NCBI GenBank assembly: GCA_964428895.1
Contig: CAYRZU010000001.1
Coordinates: 55,122 to 119,121 of the forward strand
Reading direction: 5' to 3'
DNA length: 64,000 nt
DNA from: HyVt-337 sp964428895
Lineage (GTDB): Bacteria > Planctomycetota > Phycisphaerae > SM23-33
Position numbers and translations under genes: made by a program. Within the stretch, counting starts at the first letter, position 1. Every line of letters starts with the position of its first letter. Shown piece after piece: positions 8,259-15,744 of this stretch. The notes under the pieces were generated by a model that was given only the letters and a program-made list of their open reading frames with translations, was not told the origin of the DNA and searched no databases.

Positions 8259-9986
8259 CTAGTCAGACAGAAACAGGTCTTCGGACTGGGCGACCCGGAT
8301 GAGTTCTTCCGGGGTGGTGATGCCGGCGGCGATTTTCGCTTTCCCGTCTTCCAGCAGGCTTCGCATGCCGGCTGCCCGGGCGGCGCGGCGGATTTCATTG
8401 ACCGGCGACTGATTGAACGCCAATTCGCGGGTGGCGCTGTCCATCTCCATCAGTTCGAAGATGCCTTGCCGTCCTCGGTAGCCCGAACCGTTGCATCGGC
8501 CGCAGCCTCGGCCTTGGTAGAAGGTGGTCCGTTGGATGTCGTCTTCGGTGAAGCCCAGCAAGTTCAGCACGCGGCTGTCGGGGTGGGGGTCCACTTCGCG
8601 GCATTCGGTGCAGATGGTTCGGATCAGTCGCTGGCCCATGATCGCTTGAATACTACTGGCGACCAGGAACGGTTTGACGCCCATGTCGACCAGGCGCGTG
8701 ATGGCCGACGGGGCGTCGTTGGTGTGAAGGGTGGAGAACACCAAGTGGCCGGTCAGGGCGGCCTGGATGGCGATTTCGGCGACTTCCAGGTCTCGAATCT
8801 CACCGACCAGAACGATGTTGGGGGCCTGACGCAGCATGGACCGAAGAATCCGGGCGAACGTCAGCGGGGGGTTGATCTGGGTGTTGACCTGCACCTGGTT
8901 GACACCGGTGAAGTTGTATTCGACCGGGTCTTCGGCGGTGATGATCTTGCGGTCTGGGCGGTTCAGTTCGTTAATGGCCGCATACAGCGTGGTGGTCTTA
9001 CCGGAACCGGTCGGCCCGGTGACAAGAAAGATTCCGTTAGGCCTGCGGATGATCCGGTGGAACCTGGCCAGGTCGTCCTGTTCAAGCCCCAACGCCGGAA
9101 TGCCCATCCGGACGCTTTCCTTCCGGAGAATACGCATCACGATGCACTCACCGTGATAGCTGGGCAGGCAGGAGACACGGAAGTCGACGTCCTCGCCTCC
9201 CAGAGCCATCTTGATTCGGCCGTCCTGGGGCAACCGGCGTTCGGCCAGATCGATATCGGCCATGATCTTCAGGCGGTTCAACACCGAGCCTTGCATGCGC
9301 TTGGGGATGTTGTCTCGCTCGATGCAGACGCCGTCGATGCGATAGCGCACCCGAACGCGGTTGGCCATGGGCTCGACGTGAATGTCCGAAGCGCGGGTAT
9401 TGACCGCTTCGGCAATCAGCATGGTCACCAGGCGGATGATGGGGGCGGAGTCTTCGGTCAGTTGTTCTTGGCCGGCTTGGGCGCCCGCCAGGTCCAGCCC
9501 GCTCTGGCGTTCAATTTCGGCGACCGTGTCGTCCATCGTCATCGATGAACTGCTGGCGATGTTACGCGTAATGTAACCGCGGAGCTTGCTCTTAGAGGCC
9601 AGGCACGGTTCGAGATCCAGATTCAACCGGAACCGGAGCATGTCCAGCGTCTCGATGTCGAGCGGATCGGTGATGATGATCTTGAGGCGGTTGCCCTCCT
9701 TGGTCAGCGGGAGGACCTGCTTCTCGTGGATGATCTTCTCAGGCAGCAGGTACTGCTCGGTGGGAATCACGACATTCTGCTCGATGTCGATGTATTCCAT
9801 GTCGAACTGGCTGGCCAGAGCCTTGGTGACGTCCTCCTCGTCGGCCAGCCCCAAGGCCACCAGGGCTTCGCCGATTCGGATGCCTTCGGCTTGGGCTTGT
9901 TCGAGCGCTTCGTTGATCCCGTCCTGGGTCACAACCCCCCATTCGGCCAGGATTTCTCCGAGTCTACGTCTAGCTTTTTGGGCCAT
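8259..9986 (-). CDS. pilB: type IV pilus/type II secretion assembly ATPase (PilB/GspE family), copy 2
   Basis: 575 residues and the first gene of the pilus operon. The MshEN N-terminus (RRLGEILAEWGVVTQDGINE) is followed by the ATPase core: Walker A GPTGSGKTTT (324-333), IITAEDPVEYNF, Walker B VLVGEIRDLEV and STLHTNDAPSAIT. Two zinc CxxC pairs lie in ICTECREV and GCGRCNGSGYRGRQG. It is similar in length and domain order to the ATPase at 5308-7062, but the N-terminal domains differ clearly, so this looks like an old paralogue pair rather than a recent duplication. A promoter lies 130 bases upstream (10115-10144). Confidence 0.9.
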   Translation of the reverse strand: MAQKARRRLGEILAEWGVVTQDGINEALEQAQAEGIRIGEALVALGLADEEDVTKALASQFDMEYIDIEQNVVIPTEQYLLPEKIIHEKQVLPLTKEGNRLKIIITDPLDIETLDMLRFRLNLDLEPCLASKSKLRGYITRNIASSSSMTMDDTVAEIERQSGLDLAGAQAGQEQLTEDSAPIIRLVTMLIAEAVNTRASDIHVEPMANRVRVRYRIDGVCIERDNIPKRMQGSVLNRLKIMADIDLAERRLPQDGRIKMALGGEDVDFRVSCLPSYHGECIVMRILRKESVRMGIPALGLEQDDLARFHRIIRRPNGIFLVTGPTGSGKTTTLYAAINELNRPDRKIITAEDPVEYNFTGVNQVQVNTQINPPLTFARILRSMLRQAPNIVLVGEIRDLEVAEIAIQAALTGHLVFSTLHTNDAPSAITRLVDMGVKPFLVASSIQAIMGQRLIRTICTECREVDPHPDSRVLNLLGFTEDDIQRTTFYQGRGCGRCNGSGYRGRQGIFELMEMDSATRELAFNQSPVNEIRRAARAAGMRSLLEDGKAKIAAGITTPEELIRVAQSEDLFLSD

Positions 9987-10114
9987 GGGTCACTCACAGC
10001 AGGCGAGCCAGTCGCCGCCCTGGTTCAGCGTGCGGGTCAGAACGTTGGGGCGGTCGGTAGGACAAAGACGCCCCGAGTCAGCCGGTCTGCTCGGCAGGAA
10101 AATACAGCCGTCTA

Positions 10115-10144
10115 ATTCTACAGTGGTCCGCGAGAGCGGGTCAA
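10115..10144 (-). promoter_or_regulatory. promoter of the type IV pilus operon
   Basis: On the minus strand TTGACC (10139-10144) and TAGAAT (10115-10120) are separated by 18 bp. Transcription would start near 10108, giving a leader of about 120 bases before the first ATPase at 9986. The -35 box overlaps the stop codon of the release-factor-like gene. Confidence 0.65.
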
Positions 10145-10521
10145 GCGGTTGCTTTTGCCGCCGCCCCATCGTTAGCTGATGGGTTTTCGTCCGTGGGCCC
10201 GGCGGNNNNNNNNNNNNNNNNNNNNNNNNNNNNNNNNNNNNNNNNNNNNNNNNNNNNNNNNNNNNNNNNNNNNNNNNNNNNNNNNNNNNNNNNNNNNNNN
10301 NNNNNGGCCCGGCGGTTGTCGACTTGGGAGCGACTCTCGACGGCCTCGGCTTTGACGCCGGTGGCCTCGTGAATCAACCGAACCGCGGTGGACACTTTGT
10401 TGCGGTGCTGCCCGCCGGGGCCGGAGGCCCGGAAGAATTCCATGCGGCATTGGGCCAGCAACGCATCGTCGGAGAGCGTCAGGGCAATTTGGCGCGGCGT
10501 ATCGGTCACGCGGCCCAGCAT
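10141..10521 (-). CDS. peptide chain release factor-like (RF-1 domain) protein, interrupted by an assembly gap
   Basis: The N-terminal part reads RMEFFRASGPGGQHRNKVST, the RF-1-domain GGQ motif that acts on peptidyl-tRNA in the ribosome, as in small rescue factors such as ArfB/YaeJ. There is no room for the codon-recognition domain of RF1/RF2 upstream, so it is a short, codon-independent type. A 100-N gap removes the middle; after it the same frame continues to TGA at 10141 (PTDENPSANDGAAAKATA), but the true gap length is unknown, so that tail is provisional. ATG 10521 is taken as the start; GTG 10509 (VTDTPRQ) is equally possible. It is divergent from the lipoprotein gene at 10660. Confidence 0.7.
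   Translation of the reverse strand: MLGRVTDTPRQIALTLSDDALLAQCRMEFFRASGPGGQHRNKVSTAVRLIHEATGVKAEAVESRSQVDNRRAXXXXXXXXXXXXXXXXXXXXXXXXXXXXXXXXXXAGPTDENPSANDGAAAKATA
10206..10305. other. assembly gap (100 Ns)
   Basis: Exactly 100 N characters, the usual placeholder for a gap of unknown size. The same 10-mer, GGCCCGGCGG, abuts the gap on both sides (10196-10205 and 10306-10315). Confidence 0.98.
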
Positions 10522-10551
10522 ACCACGGCCGACGGAAAAACGCATCGCCGC

Positions 10552-10580
10552 TTGCCTGGGGCGGCCGAAGGGAGGACAAT
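10552..10580 (+). promoter_or_regulatory. possible promoter of the lipoprotein gene
   Basis: TTGCCT (10552-10557) and GACAAT (10575-10580) with a 17-bp spacer, four of six matches in each box. The -10 is overlapped by the small dyad AATACCCGTATT, which could be an operator. Confidence 0.3.
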
Positions 10581-10659
10581 ACCCGTATTCGGGGGTGTGG
10601 ATTAGGGCAACTGCATGTCGTGCCGCAGCGGGTCGTTTTACGCAAAGAGGAGACATCTC

Positions 10660-11109
10660 ATGAATGCGAATCGTACCAAGTGGGCTCTGGCCCTGACGGT
10701 GGCCGCGGGCGTGATGCTGCTGGTCGGTTGTGGGGCCAAGGCGCCCCAAGAGGCCAACGACGCCTTGGCGAAGGTCTTGAAGTCGTTGGTGGACACCGAT
10801 CCGGACGCGTTCCTCTTGTTGGTCGTTCCCGACCAGCGTGAGGGCCTTGGTGAGGTCGACGAACTGGAGTTCTTGGCATCGGCGACGGGCTACGAGATCA
10901 ACAACGACGCGGACATGGCAGTTACGGACACGTCGGCCATGATTCTGGTGAAGCTCTACTTCGACGCCGAGAAGAAGACATTCTCCAGGGTCTACTTCGT
11001 GATGAAGAAGGTCGACGGTGTCTGGCTGTTCGATTTGACGGAGACCATCGAGAAGGAACGTGAAAGGAACGGCGCCGATGCCTTCAAGGTCTGGGAGTGG
11101 ACGGAGTAG
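10660..11109 (+). CDS. small lipoprotein of unknown function
   Basis: 149 residues. A lipoprotein signal peptide (MNANRTKWALALTVAAGVML, then LVGCGAK) has its lipobox cysteine near residue 25. ATG 10660 is preceded by AAAGAGGAG; an in-frame upstream ATG at 10615 is rejected because it would bury the signal peptide. The mature part is acidic; its second half (YEINNDADMAVTDTSAMILV, then VYFVMKKVDGVWLFDLTETI) resembles small NTF2/DUF-type lipoproteins that carry a parameter check such as DGVWLFD, but I do not recognise a family. It probably sits in the periplasm or outer membrane. Confidence 0.65.
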   Translation: MNANRTKWALALTVAAGVMLLVGCGAKAPQEANDALAKVLKSLVDTDPDAFLLLVVPDQREGLGEVDELEFLASATGYEINNDADMAVTDTSAMILVKLYFDAEKKTFSRVYFVMKKVDGVWLFDLTETIEKERERNGADAFKVWEWTE

Positions 11110-11116
11110 TCCGCCT

Positions 11117-11668
11117 TTATCGTCGGTCCATTTCCGCCAGTTGGCGCAGTTCGTTGGGCAAGGTCCCCGGGTCCATGCCGATGGCCTCGCACAGGTGTTT
11201 CGCTCGTCGCGGCGTGGCCCGGTTCCAGGGCCCGTAGTAGCTTCCCATGGCCGCAACGAGGGCAACGCCCGCGGCGATCAGGAAGCCCGGATACATGGCT
11301 TTGGCTTCGGCGTCGTCGCCGCTCATCAGCGCCAACATGCCGCCCAGGATGCCCATGGTGATGCCCACCCAGAACCCCCAGCCGCGCAGGTAGCCCAGCA
11401 ACACGCTCTTGCCGCTGAGTCCGATCGGGAATCGCACTTCATCATCGACCGGCTCGTCCGAGTCGCCGGCGTCTGCGTCGGGGGCGGGAGCTTCGACCGG
11501 TTCGTCTAGCAGGCCAAAACGCTTGGCCACCTTCTGGTCCACAACAACTCGCGACCCCACTGGGACCAGCGGGAGCCACATGATGTGAAAGAACTCGGTG
11601 GCCACGCTGAAACGCTTATCGACCACATCCACCTGGCCGGCCGTCAGTGTCCCGAAGACGATGACCAT
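11117..11668 (-). CDS. hypothetical membrane protein with two transmembrane helices
   Basis: 183 residues from ATG 11668, chosen because GGGGAG lies eight bases upstream; the frame is open 36 codons further. The N-terminal part contains FSVATEFFHIMWLPLVPVGS, similar in spirit to small proteins with an amphipathic F-x-x-FWLPL-P-G element. After an acidic linker, two membrane segments (FWVGITMGILGGMLALM and YPGFLIAAGVALVAAMGSYY) precede a cytosolic tail of about 40 residues. It is convergent with the lipoprotein at 10660 (stops seven bases apart) and divergent from the TPR gene. No function is assigned. Confidence 0.6.
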   Translation of the reverse strand: MVIVFGTLTAGQVDVVDKRFSVATEFFHIMWLPLVPVGSRVVVDQKVAKRFGLLDEPVEAPAPDADAGDSDEPVDDEVRFPIGLSGKSVLLGYLRGWGFWVGITMGILGGMLALMSGDDAEAKAMYPGFLIAAGVALVAAMGSYYGPWNRATPRRAKHLCEAIGMDPGTLPNELRQLAEMDRR

Positions 11669-11822
11669 AACCCGATCTCCCCGCCGGCGGATGGACGTGA
11701 CATGGTACGTGCGAGTGGGGCAGCAGCCGGCGTTGCCGCCGATCAGCAGTGTATCTCCGCCCGGAAGCGGCGTCAAATCCCCTTGGTCGTCAACGCTGCG
11801 ACCTCGCCGGCCATCATAGGGC

Positions 11823-11852
11823 TTGTCAGAACGGGCTATTTCGGAGTATAAT
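11823..11852 (+). promoter_or_regulatory. promoter of the TPR protein gene
   Basis: TTGTCA (11823-11828) and a perfect TATAAT (11847-11852) with an 18-bp spacer. The transcript would begin near 11859, about 100 bases before the start codon at 11962. Confidence 0.7.
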
Positions 11853-11961
11853 CAGGGCGCAATCAGGAGCAATGTTCGTGTAAGTGGTTTTAGGAAAAAG
11901 GGTTTTGTGGCCCTTTGATCGCTTTTGTATTTGCCGGACATTGCAGGGCTTCGGAGCCACG

Positions 11962-13323
11962 ATGGAGCAAAACGACTGGATTGATGCTGAGCAGCGTGCC
12001 GATCGGGCAAGGCAGCTCTACGAGCAGGGCCGCTGGAGCGAGGCCGCGAAGGAACTGCGCGCCGCGATCACGGTCAATCCAGATCAGGCTGCGTGGCACT
12101 TCAACCTGGCGCTGACGTTGGAGGCAATGGAAGACTACGACGGCGCCGTGGCCAGTTTCCAGACGGCCATGGAGCTAGACGGGGAAGATCTGGAGTGCCT
12201 CAACTGCTTGGCGGCGAATCTTTCGCGACTGGGCCGATACGCCGACGCGCTGGAACTGTTTGAGAAGATTCAGGGGATGGACCCGGACTACGAGCCGGCC
12301 TACTGCAACCGAATCGCCCTCTACACCGAGATGGGCGACCACGAGAAAGCCGAACTGGCCTTCTACCGGGCCCGCCAGATTTCCGACGAGTGCCCGGTCT
12401 GCAGCTACAACATCGCCCACAGCCTTTATGTGCGGCGCCAGCTCGAACGGGCGGTCCTCTGCTGGAAGGACGTCTGCCGGATGGCGCCCGACCACCCGCA
12501 CGCCCAGGCCCGAATCGCCGAGACCTACTGGCGAATGGGGCGGCGCGATCTGGCCGAGCAATACTACGAATCGCAACTGGGTGTGGCGCCCGAAGATGCC
12601 GATGCTATGCTCGATTACGGCGACCTGCTGATGGAACTGGAGCAGCTCGACCGGGCCGAACGCTGTTATCGCCGGGCTAGTAAGGTTGCCCCCACCGACC
12701 CGACCGCCTACGTGGCCCTGGGTGAATTGGCCATGAAACGCGGGCAATCGGGCGAGGCCGAAGGGTGGTTCCGCTTGGCGCTGGCGCTCGATCAGGATTC
12801 GGCGCAGATCCACGTCAAGCTGGCCGAAGCCTTGCTCGGGCGCGGCCAGAAGCAACAGGCCGGCGAGCACCTGACCATCGCCATCCGCGCCGCTGGCGAC
12901 GATCCGCGCATTCTGGCTGACTGCGCCCACGTGCTGATGCAGGCCCACCGCATGCCGCAGGCCCACAAGGTGCTCCAACGCCTGGTGAGCCTCTGCCCGG
13001 AAAACGCCATCGCACGCCACAACCTGGCCGTCACCTGTTTCCGCATGCGGAAGCTGGATGAGGGCATCCGTCACTGTCGCGCCGCGATTCGTCTGCGCCG
13101 TGACTACCCGCTGGCGTGGTACAACCTCGCGGTCGCTCACATGAAGCGGGGCGAGATGGATCGGGCCCGCAGTTGCGTCGGCCGGGCGATGAAGATCGAC
13201 CCTCAGAACCCCTCGCTGGCCGACTTGGCCCAGAAGCTGCGACACAAGGAGTCGCTCTGGTCACGCGTGCGTGGGCTCTTGCCGTGGACCAGCCGGCACC
13301 GCCGCGACAGTCGTGGATCCTAA
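11962..13323 (+). CDS. tetratricopeptide repeat protein
   Basis: 453 residues made almost entirely of TPR units, about a dozen, for example ARQLYEQGRWSEAAKELRAA, WHFNLALTLEAMEDYDGAVA, YVALGELAMKRGQSGEAEGW and AWYNLAVAHMKRGEMDRARS. ATG 11962 has GGAG five bases upstream; an in-frame ATG at 11884 lies close to the promoter and is less likely. There is no signal peptide, so it is cytoplasmic and presumably a scaffold for protein-protein contacts. A basic tail (RVRGLLPWTSRHRRDSRGS) ends it. The dehydrogenase gene follows 18 bases downstream and is probably co-transcribed. Confidence 0.85.
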   Translation: MEQNDWIDAEQRADRARQLYEQGRWSEAAKELRAAITVNPDQAAWHFNLALTLEAMEDYDGAVASFQTAMELDGEDLECLNCLAANLSRLGRYADALELFEKIQGMDPDYEPAYCNRIALYTEMGDHEKAELAFYRARQISDECPVCSYNIAHSLYVRRQLERAVLCWKDVCRMAPDHPHAQARIAETYWRMGRRDLAEQYYESQLGVAPEDADAMLDYGDLLMELEQLDRAERCYRRASKVAPTDPTAYVALGELAMKRGQSGEAEGWFRLALALDQDSAQIHVKLAEALLGRGQKQQAGEHLTIAIRAAGDDPRILADCAHVLMQAHRMPQAHKVLQRLVSLCPENAIARHNLAVTCFRMRKLDEGIRHCRAAIRLRRDYPLAWYNLAVAHMKRGEMDRARSCVGRAMKIDPQNPSLADLAQKLRHKESLWSRVRGLLPWTSRHRRDSRGS

Positions 13324-13341
13324 CCGCCTTGGATAGAGGCC

Positions 13342-14271
13342 ATGTCTGACTGGACCATCCTCGTTTCTGAGACCCTTTCCGATGCTGCGCTAGCGCGCCT
13401 GGCTGAGCACGGCCGCGTGGTGCGATGCTCGGCCGAGGACGCCATCGACCACGTCACCGAGGCCGACGCGCTGGTCGTCCGCACGTACACGCAAGTGAAG
13501 GAGGAACTGCTCGCCAAGGCGCCGAAGCTGAAGGTGGTCGGCCGGGCCGGCGTGGCCCTGGAGAATATCGACGTGGCGGCCTGTCGCGCCCGCGGCATCG
13601 AAGTCGTCCACACCCCGGCCGCCAACACGCTAGCCGTGGTTGATTACACCATCCGCCAGATCATCGAGCTGAACCGCCGCTTCTGGCCCATGGCGCAGCC
13701 GCTCTCGGGTGAGGCCTTCCACGCCGAACGCAAGCAGATGTTCGGCCATTTCCTGGCGGACCTGACGCTGGGGATCATCGGGGCAGGGCGGATCGGCAGC
13801 CGTGTCGGCAGGGCGGCCGCAGCCTTGGGCATGACGGTCCTCTACAACGACATCATCCCCATCGAACTGGACTACCCCGCCCGCGAGGTCGATAAACCCA
13901 CGCTCTATGCCGAAAGCGACATCGTCACCATCCACGTGCCGCTGACGGATCTGACGCACCAGTTGATCAACGCCGAATCGCTGGCCCAATTCAAGCCAGG
14001 CGCCCAGTTCATCAACGCCGCACGCGGCCCGTGCGTGGATTACCAGGCGTTGGCCGATGCGTTGCGGTCGGGCCACCTATCCGGCGCCGCGATCGATTGT
14101 CACGACCCCGAGCCTCCCCCGGCCGACTATCCGATGTTCGGCCTCGATAACGTGATCCTCACCCCCCACATCGCCGCCCGTGTCCCGGCCGCCATGGCCG
14201 CCATGAGCGACGTCGTCGACGACGTCATCAAGGTCCTGGCCGGGCAGCGGCCAACCTACCCCGCACCATAA
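13342..14271 (+). CDS. D-isomer-specific 2-hydroxyacid dehydrogenase (phosphoglycerate dehydrogenase-like)
   Basis: 309 residues with the two-domain fold: catalytic domain first (EADALVVRTYTQVKEELLAK, VGRAGVALENIDVAA), then the NAD-binding Rossmann core with GIIGAGRIGSRVGRAAAALG. Active-site residues are visible as arginine in INAARGPCVDY, acid in IDCHDPEP and histidine in LTPHIAARV. It lacks the C-terminal ACT regulatory domain of long SerA enzymes. The family reduces 2-keto acids or oxidises 3-phosphoglycerate using NAD(H); the natural substrate cannot be set from sequence. It has GAGG just upstream of ATG and likely shares the TPR gene's promoter. Confidence 0.85.
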   Translation: MSDWTILVSETLSDAALARLAEHGRVVRCSAEDAIDHVTEADALVVRTYTQVKEELLAKAPKLKVVGRAGVALENIDVAACRARGIEVVHTPAANTLAVVDYTIRQIIELNRRFWPMAQPLSGEAFHAERKQMFGHFLADLTLGIIGAGRIGSRVGRAAAALGMTVLYNDIIPIELDYPAREVDKPTLYAESDIVTIHVPLTDLTHQLINAESLAQFKPGAQFINAARGPCVDYQALADALRSGHLSGAAIDCHDPEPPPADYPMFGLDNVILTPHIAARVPAAMAAMSDVVDDVIKVLAGQRPTYPAP

Positions 14272-14289
14272 CCGCTTGATGACTCGGCT

Positions 14290-15744
14290 CTATTCCGCAG
14301 GGGCCATTAACTCCGCCGGGGAGGGCGACAGCCGCGGGCAGTCGTCGGGCAGATAATCGAACGTTGAAGCGGGAACGACGGCGGAGTCATCTTGGTTGAC
14401 GCTGAATACATAAGTGGCGTATCGGCCTGACCGGTCGATGATGTAGTGATTGTCGCCAAGGCGGACGTGCGCCAGGCCGCAGGGCCAGAATGGCCTGGCG
14501 CTATCGTAGATCGGCGGGATCACAATCTCTCCGGAACGGGTGATGTACCCCCACTTGCCGCCGTGTGTCTTGCGAGTGTCGATATCTGAGGGCGTTCCGC
14601 CAACGTTGACGGAAGCGCGCCCCATACTGAGTACACCGAGAGCATCGTACTTGGCGTCAAGCACCATGTTTCCTGTTCGGTCGATGACGCCCCACTTGGC
14701 GGTTTGCCACAAGCGCACACCTGCTAATCCCTGTTCAAAGGGCTTAACGTAGCGATATTGGCACGGGATGATCTCCTTGCCGTCTTCGTCAACGTACCCC
14801 CAGCCTTCGTCTGCCTGCATGGCAAGCCGGCCGTCCGAGTACTCCCAGAATGACTCCTTGTATGGCCGAGACGTCAAGATACGTCCGGTGGTGTCGATAA
14901 CGGCACAGGTGCGCTCTGAGGTCTCCACGACCGCACGTTCGTTCTTGAAAGCAGTTGTCGCACGCAAGGTCACGGGGATGACCGTTCTTCCTGTCCGATC
15001 AACGTAGCCGAAGTGACGGCCTTTGTGCACTTCGGCAAGGCCGCCGTGGAAGGAACTGATGTTGTCATACTGAAACGGAACCATCACGCGTCCTTTGCAG
15101 TCCACAGCGCCAAATGCGCCGGCCCCCGGCGGGCCGACACCAACCGCGGCCAGTCCCTCGGAGAAATCGTCGGCGCGGTCGTATTGCGGTTTGATGACAA
15201 TGTGGCCGTTACGGTCGACGTAGCCCCACTTCCCATCCAGCATCACACAGGCAAGACCCTCGTGGAAGCTGCGCGCGTCGTCATAACGGGCCGGTATCAC
15301 TTCTCTGCCCGTGGGATCGATGAAACCCGCTTTGCCATCCCGGACGTACCGGGCCAGTCCTTCGCGAAAAGTGGAAAGCCCCTCATACGTTGGGTAAGCG
15401 AGGATTCGTCCGTCACTGAGAATCAACCCAGACGTCCTCCGGGCCCCAATTTCGCAGGGCCGCGGCGCATTTCGCGTGAATTCCCGGTCAGGCTCATCGG
15501 GATGGATGAAGCTGAAGCCAAACACTTCAACAGTGGAGACACCCGAATCGGCCGGTCTTGCCCCAGGCGGTTCGAGATGTGTGTCGGGCTTACGGCAATC
15601 GCACCAGGCCAGGAGTGCGATCACCCCCGTCAAGGTGGCTCCCGCGCGGACTAGCCTGAGGGCTCGGCCGCTCGCAGCGACTGACTTAGGTTCAAGGCCG
15701 GCCCTATTGGTTGTCTCTTTCCATCGTCGTGGCTGTTTCACCAT
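14290..15744 (-). CDS. WG-repeat lipoprotein or membrane-anchored protein
   Basis: 484 residues. After a basic start there is a hydrophobic segment ending in a lipobox-like LLAWC (GATLTGVIALLAWCDCRKPD). The rest consists of about nine WG-type beta repeats, each about 45 residues with a core like GKWGYVDRNGHIVIKPQYD, DEGWGYVDEDGKEIIPCQY and GKWGYITRSGEIVIPPIYD, which usually form a surface-exposed, ligand- or protein-binding array. ATG 15744 is used; upstream in-frame ATG 15825 would bury the membrane segment further inside. The start overlaps the last 41 bases of the lysozyme-like gene, so the two are translated as a pair. It ends 18 bases from the dehydrogenase stop, tail to tail. Confidence 0.75.
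   Translation of the reverse strand: MVKQPRRWKETTNRAGLEPKSVAASGRALRLVRAGATLTGVIALLAWCDCRKPDTHLEPPGARPADSGVSTVEVFGFSFIHPDEPDREFTRNAPRPCEIGARRTSGLILSDGRILAYPTYEGLSTFREGLARYVRDGKAGFIDPTGREVIPARYDDARSFHEGLACVMLDGKWGYVDRNGHIVIKPQYDRADDFSEGLAAVGVGPPGAGAFGAVDCKGRVMVPFQYDNISSFHGGLAEVHKGRHFGYVDRTGRTVIPVTLRATTAFKNERAVVETSERTCAVIDTTGRILTSRPYKESFWEYSDGRLAMQADEGWGYVDEDGKEIIPCQYRYVKPFEQGLAGVRLWQTAKWGVIDRTGNMVLDAKYDALGVLSMGRASVNVGGTPSDIDTRKTHGGKWGYITRSGEIVIPPIYDSARPFWPCGLAHVRLGDNHYIIDRSGRYATYVFSVNQDDSAVVPASTFDYLPDDCPRLSPSPAELMAPAE

Noticed and set aside
10141..11265. Long minus-strand frame crossing the N gap and the lipoprotein gene
   Set aside because: Only the part near the GGQ motif is gene-like; the rest is antisense to the lipoprotein and has no family resemblance.
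11117..11776. Longer start for the two-helix membrane protein
   Set aside because: ATG 11668 has a clear ribosome binding site; the upstream part lacks one and is Cys/Gly-rich without family match.
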